From Proteles cristata cristata (taxonomy: Eukaryota; Chordata; Mammalia; Carnivora; Hyaenidae), in contig JAESUZ010001757.1 of NCBI GenBank assembly GCA_017311185.1, forward strand, positions 310,001-374,000: DNA of 64,000 nt, written 5' to 3'. The notes beneath the pieces are model-generated. The model searched no databases, was not told the origin of the DNA, and saw only the letters and a program-made list of their open reading frames with translations. The position numbers were made by a program, and so were the translations under genes. Below are positions 35,763 through 47,364 of this stretch, piece after piece (positions within the stretch are counted from its first letter, which is position 1; the number at the start of each line of letters is the position of its first letter).

Positions 35763-37024
35763 TCGGGTGCATCTGAGTTATTTTTAACCACAGAAATAAT
35801 ACGATTTTATTATGTTAAATCTAACAACATGTTTATAATAGACACTGGTTATTTTTGGTATGTTGAAGCAGATTTTTCAGATATCCAAAAGTTAACGTAG
35901 GCTAAATCATTGAAAATACAACCATAATATTGCCTCTTTCCTATCGCTAATATCAATTAATGTCTTTTTCTAACTTTGTTCATTCTGTTTATCAAACAAA
36001 ATACAGTTGATTTATCTCTAATTTGTTATATTAAGTAGGTAAAAATTAATTTATGTTTTGATTTGTTTGAAAATTTCAGGAATGTTTCAAGGTTTCTTCC
36101 TTCATCTGAAGAGAAAGAAATCAAAATCTTAACTTATAAGTAAATTTAAAACCAAAGTATTTATCTGTGTCCTGTGAAGAATCTCAATGCAGACAATACC
36201 GATGTGTATTTTTCTTTACAATTTGTTTCAGTACCTAAAACTATTTTCAGAAAAATACTAATTTCAAAACCATTATTTACACTTGAAAATTTTCTGTGAG
36301 CCTGGAGAGAGAACATGTTCTGCAGAGAAAGTAAGTGGACCCTGATGATGTGACAGCAAAGTGAGTGTGAGTCACCTCACGCCCACAGACTCTGCTTTCA
36401 AAAGTAATGTTCCTAAACGTGCTACACGGAGAAACTCTAAAAGCCTCCAGAATCTCTCTTACCCTGAAAGGAAACCATATGGTCTTGACCTTCTTAAAGG
36501 TCTGCTGACCAGTTTCTCTACTCATTCTCCTTTTGACACCTTTGCCTCAGCCAGCGTATTTGACACTTGTGTCTCAGCCACTGCTGTGTCTCTTGCTCAG
36601 CAAGCTATGTTGCTTGCTATTTGGGGCAGTCCCCATCTGTGTTTCCAGGACCCCCTTACCCCCAGCAGAGTGAGACACCACCGACAGCCTGTCTTTTCAG
36701 CTGACCTAGCCTGGGTCCGGGACCTCATTCATTGCCAGCGGTTCCGAAACGCAGGGGCTGTGGGAGGGTCCTCCTGCCAGTGGCTTCTACCCCAAAACTG
36801 AGTGTGGGGAATGTGTCTTATCCTCGATGTCTTCCTAACTCCCGTTACTTAAAATTTACACAAAATTACATAAGGGCGAAATTGTTTTCTAGTTTAGTGA
36901 CCCACTGATGATTCACCTGATTTGAGTCTCTGAGCCCATCCTCGATCGCCTTTCAGTTTCTTATGCAGATCTTCCACTGAGAACTCAGTTTAGAGAATAA
37001 TATAAATTCAATAAAGATTTCATT

Positions 37025-37240
37025 GGGGCGCCTGGGTGGCTTAGTCGGTTAAGCGCCCGACTTTCGCTTGGGTCATGATCTCGCGGTTTGTGGGTTCGAG
37101 CCCCGCGTCGGGCTCTGTGCTGACTGCCAGCTCAGAGCCTGGAGCCTGTTTCAGTCTGTGACTCCCTCTCTCTCTGACCCTCCCCTGATCACGCTGTCTC
37201 TCTCTCTCCTAGAAATAAATAAAAACATTTAAAAAAAAAA
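37025..37240 (+). mobile_element. CAN-SINE, young-looking copy
   Basis: Close to the family consensus that I recall, with intact A and B boxes. Target duplication AAATTCAATAAAGRTTTCAT (one mismatch) at 37004-37023 and about 37240-37258. Confidence 0.93.
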
Positions 37241-37558
37241 ATTCAATAAAGGTTTCATAATTGTTCCAATAAACCACTGGTAAGAATTTGTAGGTCATTC
37301 CTTCATGAATCTGAGAAGGCAGATGTAGCATTCAATCTTTGAATGATGAGATACATAAAAAATATAAAGTAAGTGATGTTGTACTCGATCAAACCAATGT
37401 TTCACATGGCCCATTACTCTTACTGTGACATTAAGCATTGTTTGATAGAATAATATGGTGTTTCCCTTTGCTTTTCATGATGATATTTTCAAAAGGTAAC
37501 CTAAATATCAGTAACATCCCTCTAATAATCTATCACAGATCTAAAATATGTAAGTTGC

Positions 37559-37785
37559 TGGGGTGCCGGGGTGGCTCAGTCGGTTAAGCATCAGACTCTT
37601 GATTTCAGCTCAGGTCATAATCTCACAGTTTTTGAGTTTGATCCCCATGTCATGCTCTGCACTGACAGCGTAGAGCCTGCTTGGGATTCCCTCTCTCTCC
37701 TCTTTCTCTGTCTCTCTCTCTGCCCCTCCCCCCTCATGCTCTCTCAAAGTAAATAAATAAAAATTTATTTTAATAAAATTAAGAA
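37559..37785 (+). mobile_element. CAN-SINE
   Basis: Complete sense element; AAAATRTGTAAGWTG repeats on both sides. Confidence 0.88.
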
Positions 37786-37974
37786 AATGTGTAAGATGTT
37801 GTTGGGAGAACTTCCCACCAGTCATTCCAGGTTGTAAATTGTCCTTTACATACTGGCAGAATTGATTATTATCAGTCACCCTGTCTTGTGACTCAACAGC
37901 CAGCATGTCCTTTTTTTCTCAAGTCCTCTGATACTCTAACTCGGCTGTTCTCTTGTGTTTTGTTAAGTACCCCA

Positions 37975-38190
37975 GGGTTTCTCAACCTTGGCACACAGCA
38001 TTTGGGGCTAGATTCTTCTTTGTTTGAGGGAATATATTCTGTGTTGTAGGATGTTTAGCGGCATCCCTGGCCTCCATTAATCCACTAGGTGCTAAAAACA
38101 CTAATCACCTCCAATTGTGACAATCAAAAATGTCACCCAGACATTGCCAGATTTCCCCCGAGGGACAGAATCATCCCCTTCAGTGACAAA
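37975..38190 (-). mobile_element. MER5A-like relic, antisense
   Basis: GGGTTTCTCAACCTTGGCAC, AGGATGTTTAGCGGCATCCC and TGTCACCCAGACATTGCCAG are the reverse complement of the MER5A pattern. Confidence 0.8.
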
Positions 38191-38209
38191 TACTGCTCTA
38201 TTATAATTT

Positions 38210-38430
38210 ATAGATATAGATATAGATATATAGGTATATATTATATATAGGTATATATTATTATATATATTTTAATATATAATAATTTAATTATTATATA
38301 TATAATTTAATTATTATATATAAATATTAATATATAATAATTTAATATAATATATTATATTATATAAGTATATATATAGGTATATATTATATATAGGTAT
38401 ATATTATTATATATAGGTATATATAAAAAT
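38210..38430. repeat. AT-rich palindromic block
   Basis: About 220 bp built almost only from TATATA, TAGGTATATATTA and AATTTAATTATTATA units, with repeated GGTATATATTATATATAGG-type modules. Strongly self-complementary. Confidence 0.85.
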
Positions 38431-39261
38431 AGATAATATTGTTACATACATATGTGTGTTTTTCCTTAAATTACAAACCTTATTAAGGTCCTGTTAATAA
38501 ATTTTGCCTTCATTTTCTTCATTTCTGGCAAGCTATGTGCATAAACGCTATATGGAGTTATATACTATCCTACTTATAGACAAGCTTCACATAAAGATGT
38601 ATCTAGCTCTGGTGACACTCAACACAAGTATATATAAAATATCTAACTTAAATTTAGATAGCCTTTAACTACCATTTATTTCCTTTGCCTTAGAAATTAA
38701 CTATATGCTAATGTTCTTGTTATCACGCAGCAGTCCCAATAATGCCATAATGGTCTCTAATTTTAACACATTTCTCCTTTAGTTGGCATACAAAGGAAGG
38801 AAATGTTTTTTATTTAAAAGTCTCTTTTATCCACACAAGCCCTGCATACATTACAATACCCTCAAACAGATTTGCTTTTATCACTCTTTTACAGAACCTT
38901 TTTGTGCTTAATGAGTCTTGTCTTTTTTTTTTAACCCCTATTTATGCTTTCCCATTACCGGGTATGTTGAAGTAGCAACCTCTATTACACACTTATGTGT
39001 GTTTTACACAAAGAACATAGAATGCTTGATAGACCTCCTGAAAGTTGACATCTCCTTTGTAAGAAAATGTTCTCTGCCCAAGTGATGCCATCTTGCAGGG
39101 ACTGACTGTAAAGCGGTATCATTCCCAAGACTACTAGAAAATGTGTCTAGGCCAAGATCATGAGGCTATATATTATCCTGGCCTTAAAGTCACTGACAGG
39201 TATAAGCGTAAATTACATTTCAAATTGAATATCCCCATATGGACAATCATGTAGTATGGAT

Positions 39262-39482
39262 CTTTTTTTTTTTTAAGTTTTTACTTATTTATTTTGAGAG
39301 AGTGTGCACATGTGCATGTGTGCATACACAAGTCAGGGAGGGGCAGAGAGAGAATCCCAAACAGGCTTCGTGCTGTGAGCATGGAGCCCAGTACTGGAAT
39401 TGATCTCACAAACCATGAGATGGTGACCTGAGCCAAAACCAAGAGCCAGACACTCAACCAAATGAGCTACTCAGGCTCCCCT
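39262..39482 (-). mobile_element. Old diverged CAN-SINE
   Basis: Antisense, with CATGTGCATGTGTGCAT in place of the usual GA-rich part and ending GAGCTACTCAGGCTCCCC. Confidence 0.8.
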
Positions 39483-39644
39483 GGGTCACATTGTTTATCA
39501 CAACTTTTGCAATTACTGCAAATGCCACATATAATGACTTCATCTGTTATAGCTAATAAATTTTACATTATAAATATTGTTAAAACGAAGTGTGATTTGT
39601 GCTCAGGTATAATGGATATAAACCTACTAAAAAGATGTAAAGAG

Positions 39645-39815
39645 AGGCGCCTGAGTGTCTCAATCAGTTAGGCGTCCAACTTCTGCTCAGGTCATGATCT
39701 TGCGGTTCATGGGTTCGAGCCCCGCATCGGGCTCTGTGTTGACAGCTCAGAGCCTGGAGCCTGTTTCAGATTCTGTGTCTCCCTCTCTCTCTGACACTCC
39801 CCTGCTCCCTCGCTT

Positions 39816-39851
<36 letters not shown>

Positions 39852-39917
39852 AAATAAATAAAAACATTAAAAAAACACTGGATGTTTGAATTTGAGATAA
39901 ACAATGAATAATTTTTT
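39645..39917 (+). mobile_element. CAN-SINE with apparent 42-bp 3' transduction
   Basis: SINE body and A-rich tail run to 39875, followed by 42 bp of non-SINE sequence (39876-39917) ending AATAATTTTTT. The perfect 16-bp duplication AAAAAGATGTAAAGAG occurs at 39629-39644, directly before the SINE, and at 39918-39933, directly after the extra 42 bp. The whole of 39645-39917 therefore arrived in one insertion. Confidence 0.85.
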
Positions 39918-40435
39918 AAAAAGATGTAAAGAGCAAAGTTAAAAGCAACATCACTGAGCAATTTTGTTGAAACTAATATGGATATATATGCATACATACA
40001 CATACTGAAATGATGAGGAATAAGGAATCATTCATTTAGATGGGTCTGCAGACAGACTGGCCAGAACCTCCACTTGGCCAGGGAAACCTTCTTCCCCCAT
40101 AATCTCATGGCATATTGTCTCTCACATTTATCACCTGGCTAACTCAGTGCCAAATTATATGTACGTACATTTTCCCTCACTAAATTATGAGACACAGCCT
40201 CACTGTGTCTGTTTAATATTGTTTCAGGAGGGAGATCAAAATCCTTGATGGGTAGGCTTGGTTAGAATCAAGATTCCAACCAGAAGAAGGGAAGAAAGCA
40301 AGAAAGGGAGGAGATCACTACAGTCCATGCTTACTGGCTACTATGCTATAGTCACTAAGTCAGCTTCAGACACTCAAATCAAATTTAGTCCTTAGCTCTC
40401 CCACCCCAACAAATTGCCAATTTGATATATGCCAG

Positions 40436-40600
40436 ATTAATGGTTCTCAAACTGCTAGACCTCAGAGTCACAAGGGACACTTGTGTAAAACTCCTTGTGC
40501 CAGATCCTACCCTAAGCATGCTAATCTTTGGTAGATACTCCTTTACATTTCTTAAAGCCTCCCTGGGAGACACAGAGTTAGGGAATTTTGCTAGTAAATG
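40436..40600 (+). mobile_element. Probable hAT-type DNA transposon relic
   Basis: Begins TTAATGGTTCTCAAACTGCT with CAGAGTCACAAGGGACACTT, like the start of the MER elements above; the right end is unclear. Confidence 0.45.
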
Positions 40601-40938
40601 TTCTTCCAGTTGTATTGGAAGAATAACATATGTGCTTCAGATCCCTTGATCTCTGGATATGTAATAAACTTTAAGTTGACCCGATGCATTACAGCAGCCT
40701 TTAAACCATTACACATAGCTTTGTGAAACCAATGGGAATCAATGTCCCAATAGTCCTGTATCCTCCAAAGTCCCTCACGTTAGTGTTTTACATAGAAAAT
40801 ATTCTCAATAAATGGTTATGATTTGACTGAGACAGAGCTCCCAAGAACTTCATAGGTATGTCAGGAATAAGAGAACAAAGAACAGTAAAATAGCAATTTC
40901 GTGGATACACAGAAGCTGTACTGAAAAATACAAGAGTG

Positions 40939-41607
40939 GATTCTCATTGTTCGTAGTAGTTATGTTCTCTGAATTCACCGTGAACACTGAACTGGTGAAT
41001 ACTGAGCTACTGTTCCCAGGGAAAATACTGGATTAGGTTCCTATGAGCCTCTGGTCACAACATTTTTATCAGCCAACCAATACATAACCTAGTTTCATGT
41101 ATGTTTCTGTGTAACGACACCTTATTTATTATGTATATTGTTGATTCATTAAAATTCAACTCCTGTCAACAGTACTACAGCTTGTGCCTGAGCAAAGTTC
41201 ATCTGACACATGTATTTCATCTAAGGCACATCAGTCTTCTTGCTTTCAGTCACACTAGACAACACTTCAGCATGCTGCTTAGGGATCATTTTAAACAGTA
41301 GAGTCACCAGCAAAACACAAAAATGTGGAAAACATAGCAGTAAATAGACCACAAAAAGGATACTTGTTTACAGTATGAGAGCTGAAATAAAACAGAACAT
41401 TTGAAACATGCCAAAGCATTAGAAGTTTCTGGTGTTCCAGCCTCAGCTGGGATTGTGTGCATCAAGCAGCTCAAAATTTTCACCACCCTGCATGTGTGTA
41501 TGTATTCCAATGACTATAAAAGCACCACGTGTATTGACCTGGGATTACAAGTGAACTGTAGTGAGGAGGCGAATTCGCAAATAGGCAGTCCACAGATAAT
41601 GAAGATC
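40939..41607. mobile_element. Ancient DNA transposon relic with imperfect inverted ends
   Basis: The left edge (GATTCTCATTGTTCGTAGTA, then GAATTCACCG) and the reverse complement of the right edge (GATCTTCATTATCTGTGGAC, then GAATTCGCC) are similar. The inner text (GGATTAGGTTCCTATGAGCC, TGTTGATTCATTAAAATTCA) is that of a widespread mammalian cut-and-paste element. I did not settle the family; no transposase frame survives. Confidence 0.55.
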
Positions 41608-42912
41608 AGTTATGTTTTGAAACTTTCTTAACAGTACATAGTTGTTCCATAAAACCCATTAAGCCTTTATAATAAAGATTAAGAAGGAGGTAAGGCAAAG
41701 ATACTTTTAGCGTGGCTCGTGTCTGACAATTTCTTCTATTTATTTCTTCCTCTCTGGATGGAAATAAAAAGGCCAAACGTTTCTTAAAGTCAAGGACTGT
41801 GTTGTTCAGAAGTGAATCCAGGCATGTGTGCAAAGCAGATATCCAGTGAATGTTTACTGAGTGATGGGGAGGGATCATACAGACAATAGGAGTAGCTGTG
41901 CTGAGGTATTTATGAATCTTCCAAGTCGCTCCACTTTGACCACAGTGATGGTGCTCACATGGCCAACATTCAGCGGTAGAGAGAGGGCTGGGTGCGGTGG
42001 ACTTCACAAAACCATTAGCCCTCCATGAGTCTCTCCATTTTCCTTCCTTAATCTTCCATCTCTAGTGAATAGTTCAGTTCCAGAAGAGGAGGGGGATGAC
42101 CCAAATGATTCTTTAACTTGCAGGAATTTTTTTAAAAAGAGAGAGAGATGGACTGTCATTCTGATGTTTCCTATCTCCCTGGATATCTGCAATCATTTTT
42201 CATTCCCCCCAAATCAGGTTACTTAGAACACCAGGAAATAAAGACCTAGAAGCTGCAATTAGTTAGCAGTTTGATGTCAGATACATGTATAGTATTTGGA
42301 GTGTGTGACTTACCGGTCGCCAGGCCCCGGGGGTAAACTAGCTGCCCATCTTAGCATTGCCGAGGAAAGTCATGTAATTGTCTTAGTTGTGTCTGTGTCA
42401 TGGTTGTGATTCCAGCTCCAGTCCGGCCCATGATCTCGATCATCTTTTTCATTCGTCCTGACTCTCTGCCCCGTTCTCTACAGCCTCCGTCACAGGAATG
42501 TTCACATTCTGCAAGCCCCATCCTCTTACCCCAAGCTGGCTTTGAAGAAAAGTCCTCCAACATGAATTTTCTCTACTTCTCATCTCCACGTTCTCTATAT
42601 TTCTGTAGTTTCACCTTCCCTCTCCAGCTGCTTTCAGATAAAGAAGGAAGCCCCCTTCTTTCTACAACTGATGCCTCCACTGGTGGTTTTGGTCATTTCC
42701 CTCCCATGTTCTTCTAGCTCCCACTGCATCCGTAATCTCCGTCCTTGCTCCTCTACTCCTTTAGCATCTTCGTCATTTACTCATTTAATGTGTACATATT
42801 GAATGCCTGCTGTTTTTCTAGACACTGCAGTAGAAAACATCCATATGTTGTCTGGATGGCATAATGGCAAATTAGAACTCGCCCCTCCAACTTTTATAGA
42901 AGTTATAGTCTT

Positions 42913-43101
42913 GGGGTGCCTGGGTGGTTCAGTCAGTTAAGTGTCTGACCTCAGCTCAGGTCATGATCTCATGGTTTGTGAGATGAAACCCCACGTCGGG
43001 ATCTGTGCTGACAGCTCAGAGCCTGGAGCCTGCTTCAGATTCTGTGTCTCCCTCTCTCTGCCCCTCTCCTGCTTGTACTGTCTCTGTCTTTCAAAAATAA
43101 G
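42913..43101 (+). mobile_element. CAN-SINE followed by L1 3' end
   Basis: Sense element GGGGTGCCTGGGTGGTTCAG to TTTCAAAAATAA, then the L1 fragment begins without a spacer. Confidence 0.87.
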
Positions 43102-43178
43102 CATGGAGGAGGGCACTTGTTGGAATGAGCACTGGGTGTTGTATGGAAACCAATCTGACAATAAATTATATTTTTAAA
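43102..43178 (+). mobile_element. L1 3'-end fragment joined directly to a SINE
   Basis: Directly after the SINE tail at 43101 comes GAGGGCACTTGTTGGAATGA, GAGCACTGGGTGTTGTATG and CAATAAATTATAT. This is the last ~75 bp of an L1 3' UTR like that at 60957-61080, with about 50 bp missing internally. Confidence 0.7.
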
Positions 43179-43395
43179 AAGGAAACAAAGTACTGAACAT
43201 TGGCTGAGATAGGACTTACTTGCAAGTTTGAGAGAAATGTCTGTGGTGGCCTATGCCAGTAGATGTTGTCTGGGAGGGAGAAATGTTCATTTACTTTTCT
43301 TTCATTAGAAAATGTGTTACCTACTGCACTTCATTATATAATTACAAATGAAATATCAATAATTAATGACTTCAGCAGCTATAAACAATAAGTTT

Positions 43396-43626
43396 ATTCT
43401 TTTAATTTTTTTAATGTTTTATTTATTTCTAGGAGAGAGAGAGAGAGACAAACAGTGTGAACAGGAAAGGGTCAGAGAGAGAGGGAGACACGGAATCCGA
43501 AGCAGGCTCCAGGCTCCAAGCTGGTTGTCAGAACAGAGCCCGACGCAGGTCTCGAACCCATGAATCAGGAGATCATGACCTGAGATGAAGTTGGACACTT
43601 AACTGACTGAGCCACCCGGGCGCCCC
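43396..43626 (-). mobile_element. CAN-SINE
   Basis: Antisense, complete, ending CCACCCGGGCGCCCC. ACAATAARTTTA flanks both sides. Confidence 0.9.
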
Positions 43627-43721
43627 ACAATAAATTTAAAAAAAAAATTTAAGTTTAAGGACAGCGAAGGGCAACTCTGAGGCTGCGTGGTGAAGAGTAG
43701 ATGGGTTCGGTTTTGTTTTTG

Positions 43722-43928
43722 TTTTTTTCTTTTAATATTTATATTTGAGACAGAGACAGAGCACAAGTGGGAGATGGGCAGAGAGAGAAGGAGACACAGA
43801 ATCTGAAGCATGCTCCAGGCTCTGAGGTGTCAGCACAGAGCCTGATACAGAGTTCGAACTCACGAGCCATGAGATCATGACCTGAGCCCAAGTCGGACAC
43901 TCAACCGACTGAGCCACCCAGGCGCCCC
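43722..43928 (-). mobile_element. CAN-SINE
   Basis: Antisense, complete, ending CCACCCAGGCGCCCC; about 95 bp from the preceding antisense SINE. Confidence 0.9.
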
Positions 43929-44171
43929 ATGGTTTGTTTTTATAAAGAGCACCAGGTAGACGGTAGGATACATTTGCAGCACTAGCAGCCACATGTGCAA
44001 AAGCCCTGAAGTGGTTAGAAATATCCCTCAGAAAATTTTAAAAACCAGCTGGTCACAGGGGAAAGGGACAAGGGGTGAAGTGCAGAGTGGAAGGAAGGAC
44101 CAAACCCAACAGTTAACAGACCATGTAAAGAAATACTCCATACCCACTGCCCTAGGTCATTAACACTACCG

Positions 44172-44444
44172 TCTCTCAGCTGTTTCTCTCTTTCCTTTCA
44201 ACACTGAACTTACCACTCCTTTCTCATCTGGCTTCCCCTGCCACTGTGTATAAGCCTTCTCCGAGATGTACGCTGCTGCATCTTTTTTATTGTTGTTTTT
44301 TATTTTTCTCTAACATATTTTTTCCAGGTTATCCCTTCTACCCCCATAGTTTCAGATATTCCTTTGGCATTTTCAGATGTATCAAAGTCTACATCTGTAA
44401 CCCTGGATTCTTTCCTGAATCTCCCAAGTGGGTTTCTAACTGCC
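44172..44444 (+). repeat. Tandem duplication, copy 1
   Basis: A 273-bp unit, TCTCTCAGCTGTTTCTCTCT to GGGTTTCTAACTGCC, followed immediately by a nearly identical second copy. It has CTCCGAGATGTACG where copy 2 has CTCATGTACG (4 bp shorter). I see no other clear difference. Confidence 0.92.
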
Positions 44445-44713
44445 TCTCTCAGCTGTTTCTCTCTTTCCTTTCAACACTGAACTTACCACTCCTTTCTCAT
44501 CTGGCTTCCCCTGCCACTGTGTATAAGCCTTCTCATGTACGCTGCTGCATCTTTTTTATTGTTGTTTTTTATTTTTCTCTAACATATTTTTTCCAGGTTA
44601 TCCCTTCTACCCCCATAGTTTCAGATATTCCTTTGGCATTTTCAGATGTATCAAAGTCTACATCTGTAACCCTGGATTCTTTCCTGAATCTCCCAAGTGG
44701 GTTTCTAACTGCC
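44445..44713 (+). repeat. Tandem duplication, copy 2
   Basis: A 269-bp second unit, head-to-tail with copy 1. The duplication explains the 157-codon open frame at 44246-44719, whose two halves repeat each other; it is not a gene. Confidence 0.92.
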
Positions 44714-45096
44714 TCCTAGAAGTTTTTATGTAGATGTCATTCTGGAATCTCTGGGCCCATCATCTGCCCTCACCTTTTCCTCTTGAAAGAGCTGGAAGGT
44801 AGACATTTGGGAGTTTTGCCACACAAGAGTTTGATAGACTTCTACACAAAATGCAAGAAGAACAAATAGAAATGGTCCCTGACGACCTAAGCTTAGTGAC
44901 ATCAGGAAAAGCTTTCCAGAGGAATTGATTTCTAAATTGGGTTTCACAGAAGGAAGGGCATTCCTGGCTCACTGAACAGATATGTATTACCTGTTCAGTG
45001 TATGTATACACACACACACTAAAGCCTGACACTTGGGCCACACAAGTATTTCATCAGGGCTAGATATTGGGATGCAAAGTTAAAAACAGAAAGAGC

Positions 45097-45300
45097 GGGG
45101 CACCTGGGTGGCTATCTGTTAAGTGTCTGGCTTCAGCTCAGATCACAATTTTATGGTTCTTGGGTTTGAGCCCTGTATCAGGTTCTGTGCTGACAGCTCA
45201 GAGCCTGGAGCCTGCTTCAGATTCTGTGTCTCCCTCTTTTCTCTCTCTGTCTCTGTCTCTCTCAAAAATAAGTGAACATTTAAAAAATCAAAAATATATA
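45097..45300 (+). mobile_element. CAN-SINE
   Basis: Sense element with a small deletion in the tRNA head; TTAAAAACAGAAA is duplicated on both sides. Confidence 0.88.
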
Positions 45301-45382
45301 TTAAAAAACAGAAATTGCTGAATCTGAACAAGAAGACAGGATTTAAGAAGGTCCCTATGACATGTTAAGAAGCTGCATTTTA

Positions 45383-45588
45383 GGGACACCTGAGAGGCTC
45401 AGTCAGTTAAGCACCTGACTCTTGATTTTGGCTCAGGTCATGATCTCATAGTTCAGGAATTCGAGCCCCGCAATAAATTCTGCCCTGACAGTGTGTAGCC
45501 TGCTTGAGATTCTCACTCTCTGCCTCTCTTTCTGCCCCTCCACTGTTCATGCTGTCTCTTTCAAAATAAATAAACTTTAAAAGAAAAA
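45383..45588 (+). mobile_element. CAN-SINE
   Basis: Sense element; AAGCTGCATTTTA before and AAACTGCATCTTA after mark the target site. Confidence 0.88.
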
Positions 45589-46269
45589 AACTGCATCTTA
45601 TCCTGGAGGTAATAGAGAGCCACCAAAGGATTTAAAGCATGGAGGGTAACATTATCTAATTGGTTGTTTCAAAAGCACATTCTAGAAGCTCTGAAAAAAA
45701 CTGGGGAAAAAGCAGTACTAAAGGAACTAAGACCAATAGAAGAATCTGCAATAATCCAAGCCAAACACAATGAGAAACTAGCATTTGGTGACTAAATCCA
45801 TGTGAAGGTTAAGGAGAAATCTGGGTTTCTAATTTGAACACCCCAGTGTATAAGAGTAGAAGAACTTCAATTTGAGACTCACAAAGTTGGCAGCATATGT
45901 GCAACAGCTACCTTCAGATATCTTGCAGGCATCTATGGAACTCAGGAGAGATTTGCTGAAAACTCAGACTTTCAAGGTCATTCTGATGAAAATGTACAGA
46001 TCCCAGTGTGTTTTCAGAAAAAACTGCCGTGTTTGAAAAATTTGCCAAAAACCAGCTATTGCCAAGTCATTTTGAAGAAGACTTGAGATCTAGATCTGGT
46101 TTCATGGTATTGATCTGGAAGTCATTTGCCTAAACATACTGGTTAAATCCATGAGAACAGAAATTATAAAGAATGGAAAGGACAAAGGGTAGAAGGTTAA
46201 GGGCTGCCAGTTTTGTTCAAGAGCGAACGGAGAAGAAAGAGCGTGGGAAGGATGTTGCTATGAAACGGC

Positions 46270-46890
46270 CCCCTGGTCCCCGCCTACAGCAGCCTCTACA
46301 CTACACTACTACAGCATTCTCCAGCCTTTAATGCACCTTTTGCCCACGTACTGGAGATACCTTGCTAAAACAGACCTCAAGTCATATGATTACCAGCTCA
46401 GAAATCTTGGCCGGCTCTCCATTTGCCTGTAAAGTGCAGGTCTCATAAATGTTTATGTTGATCCCCCACACACCTTGAAGACTGATGAATTCTGACCTAC
46501 TTTTCTTCATCTTCTAAAACACCCGTCTGAGTAGGCTGCCCTGCAGACACTCTTCAAACCTTTCTCACCCAGTTTTCAGAACTGTATAGTTTTTTTGTGC
46601 TTCTCCAATTATCAGAATTTTAATTTATCTCTTAAGATCTAGCCAAATGCTCCCTCCTTTGTGAATCCCTCTCAAAAACCTCCAGTTACAATTCAAGGCT
46701 TCTGTTCCTTTATTTCCACACATTTCCTTTTTACCTTTATCGTAATGTTTATCCCCCTCTGCCTTGTTGGTTGTATCCAAAGCTTTCCCCATCAGGCCGT
46801 AAACTCCTCTCGCCTCCTCAGCTTTGTACTCCCAGGACATCTCTCACCATGCCTGGCTCAGAGTGGGTTTCATAAACCTCTGCTCTTGGT
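46270..46890 (+). repeat. L2 fragment, longer
   Basis: GCCGGCTCTCCATTTGCCTG, GTAAAGTGCAGGTCTCATAA, GGCCGTAAACTCCTCTCGCC and CATGCCTGGCTCAGAGTGGG are in L2 order. Confidence 0.65.
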
Positions 46891-47364
46891 TTGGCACAGT
46901 TAGTACCCAAAACTACAAATCATGAACCAAAATGACAACCTTCACCTTTTGTTTTTATATACTTCTGGAAACTGCATCTTAATGCACAGGACTATTTCCC
47001 CCTTAAGGAAAAGCATTATAATTCAGCATCAGCTACAATTCACATGATCAATAATAAATTCTAAAATCAAAGAATCAACAGAAACCTCATAGGAATATAT
47101 AAAGTCATAAAACTGTGCTCTTGGAAACAGAATTTTAGCAACAGAGGAAACCTAGAAGAGCTTGTTTAGTCCCGTGGTCTATAAACTCCCCTCTGTAGAA
47201 CTCTAGAGCTGGGAAGACGGGGTTTGCCAGGCCACCAAACCTAACTTCGCCTGGAGTAATTCTATGTTTATGTGTTTCTATATGAGGTTTCCAAGCAAAA
47301 CTGTCTTTGAAAAATAGTTTTGGTGTTAAAATGATTTGAGAAAACAGAATTGAGCCTTCAGGCG

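Noticed and set aside
37025..37110. tRNA-like sequence with A and B boxes
   Set aside because: It is the tRNA-Lys-derived head of a SINE, not a tRNA gene; it does not close a functional cloverleaf and continues into SINE body.
44246..44719. 157-codon open frame, the longest in the window
   Set aside because: It is produced by the tandem duplication (its halves repeat each other), with no domain or conservation signal visible.
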